A stretch of DNA of 6,398 nt from the NCBI GenBank assembly GCA_020852155.1, contig JADZBJ010000060.1:1-6398 (forward strand), written 5' to 3'. A program made the position numbers and the translations under genes. The notes beneath the pieces are model-generated. The model made no database searches and was not told the origin of the DNA. It saw only the letters and a program-made list of their open reading frames with translations. The stretch is from Saprospiraceae bacterium (lineage in GTDB: Bacteria; Bacteroidota; Bacteroidia; Chitinophagales; Saprospiraceae). The stretch's first letter is position 1. Every line of letters begins with the position of its first letter. Below, in pieces: positions 6,193 through 6,398 of this stretch.

Positions 6193-6398
6193 ATGGCAAA
6201 AAAACCTGTACAATCGCCCAAACCCGTCGTTAAACCTGCGACTAAACCCGCCAACCGCACGACAGCCCGGAATGCTGAAAGCGGCTCCGGTAAATGGTGG
6301 ACATACGTGTTCATCGTGCTGGCTGTGACGGCTGCCTGCTACCTCTCTACCCTGTCGCACGGCTTCGTCAACTGGGACGACGACCCGAACATTACCGA
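6193..6398 (+). CDS. Membrane protein, probable GT-C-type glycosyltransferase, 5' part only
   Basis: The frame opens at ATG 6193 and is still open at the right edge (68 codons plus two bases). An in-frame TAG at 6163-6165 and no other ATG in between fix the start; AAGGAAA (6181-6187) lies 5 nt upstream and resembles a Shine-Dalgarno. Residues 2-33 are basic and Lys/Pro-rich (KPVVKPATKPA) and should be cytoplasmic. Residues about 36-55 (WTYVFIVLAVTAACYLSTL) form one transmembrane helix. It is followed by SHGFVNWDDDPNIT, an acidic loop like that after helix 1 in GT-C membrane glycosyltransferases, including the TPR-containing relatives of protein O-mannosyltransferases and TMTC proteins. This assignment rests on that short loop and on resemblance to Bacteroidota proteins I recall; the TPR part would lie beyond the window. 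It may be co-transcribed with NAD kinase, as no hairpin terminator separates them. Confidence 0.65.
   Translation, partial: MAKKPVQSPKPVVKPATKPANRTTARNAESGSGKWWTYVFIVLAVTAACYLSTLSHGFVNWDDDPNIT

Noticed and set aside
5391..6360. Minus-strand open frames opposite NAD kinase and the membrane-protein start
   Set aside because: They are antisense to a fully motif-supported NAD kinase and to a membrane-protein start, and show no protein-like features of their own.

Overview
The window looks like chromosomal DNA of a Bacteroidota member, probably of the Saprospiraceae/Haliscomenobacter/Lewinella kind. Four things point there: a TonB-dependent receptor with an N-terminal carboxypeptidase-regulatory-like domain; a secreted PKD protein of the sort usually exported by the type IX system; an NAD kinase with a Bacteroidota-like N-terminus; and TAnnTTTG-type -7 promoter elements with little Shine-Dalgarno sequence. 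The lineage is inferred from these family resemblances, not from a database search.

Layout, left to right. Positions 1-1507 (minus) hold a secreted propeller-like/PKD protein that runs off the left edge before its stop. Positions 1508-2250 are a 743-bp non-coding, repeat-rich gap. It contains a large inverted repeat built from GC-rich hairpin units (1544-1620), two 100-bp direct repeats that differ at only 8 positions (1638-1737 and 2087-2186), each with perfect 19-bp inverted arms, a third GC-rich hairpin unit (2218-2241) ending 9 bp before the next gene's stop codon, and a candidate minus-strand promoter (1959-1966). Positions 2251-5079 (minus) encode a complete 942-residue TonB-dependent outer-membrane receptor. 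Positions 5080-5247 are a 168-bp divergent promoter region rich in small palindromes. Positions 5248-6129 (plus) encode a complete NAD kinase. After a 63-bp spacer, positions 6193-6398 (plus) hold the start of a membrane protein, probably a GT-C-type glycosyltransferase, cut by the right edge.

How the genes relate. The receptor and the PKD protein are both envelope or secreted proteins transcribed leftward, but the 743-bp gap and its own promoter candidate argue against a simple operon. NAD kinase is a housekeeping gene transcribed rightward, possibly together with the membrane protein. No mobility gene, phage gene, CRISPR array, defence gene, tRNA or rRNA is visible. The part least explained by ordinary genes is the nested palindromic repeat cluster at 1544-2241, which resembles REP/BIME or MITE-like elements.
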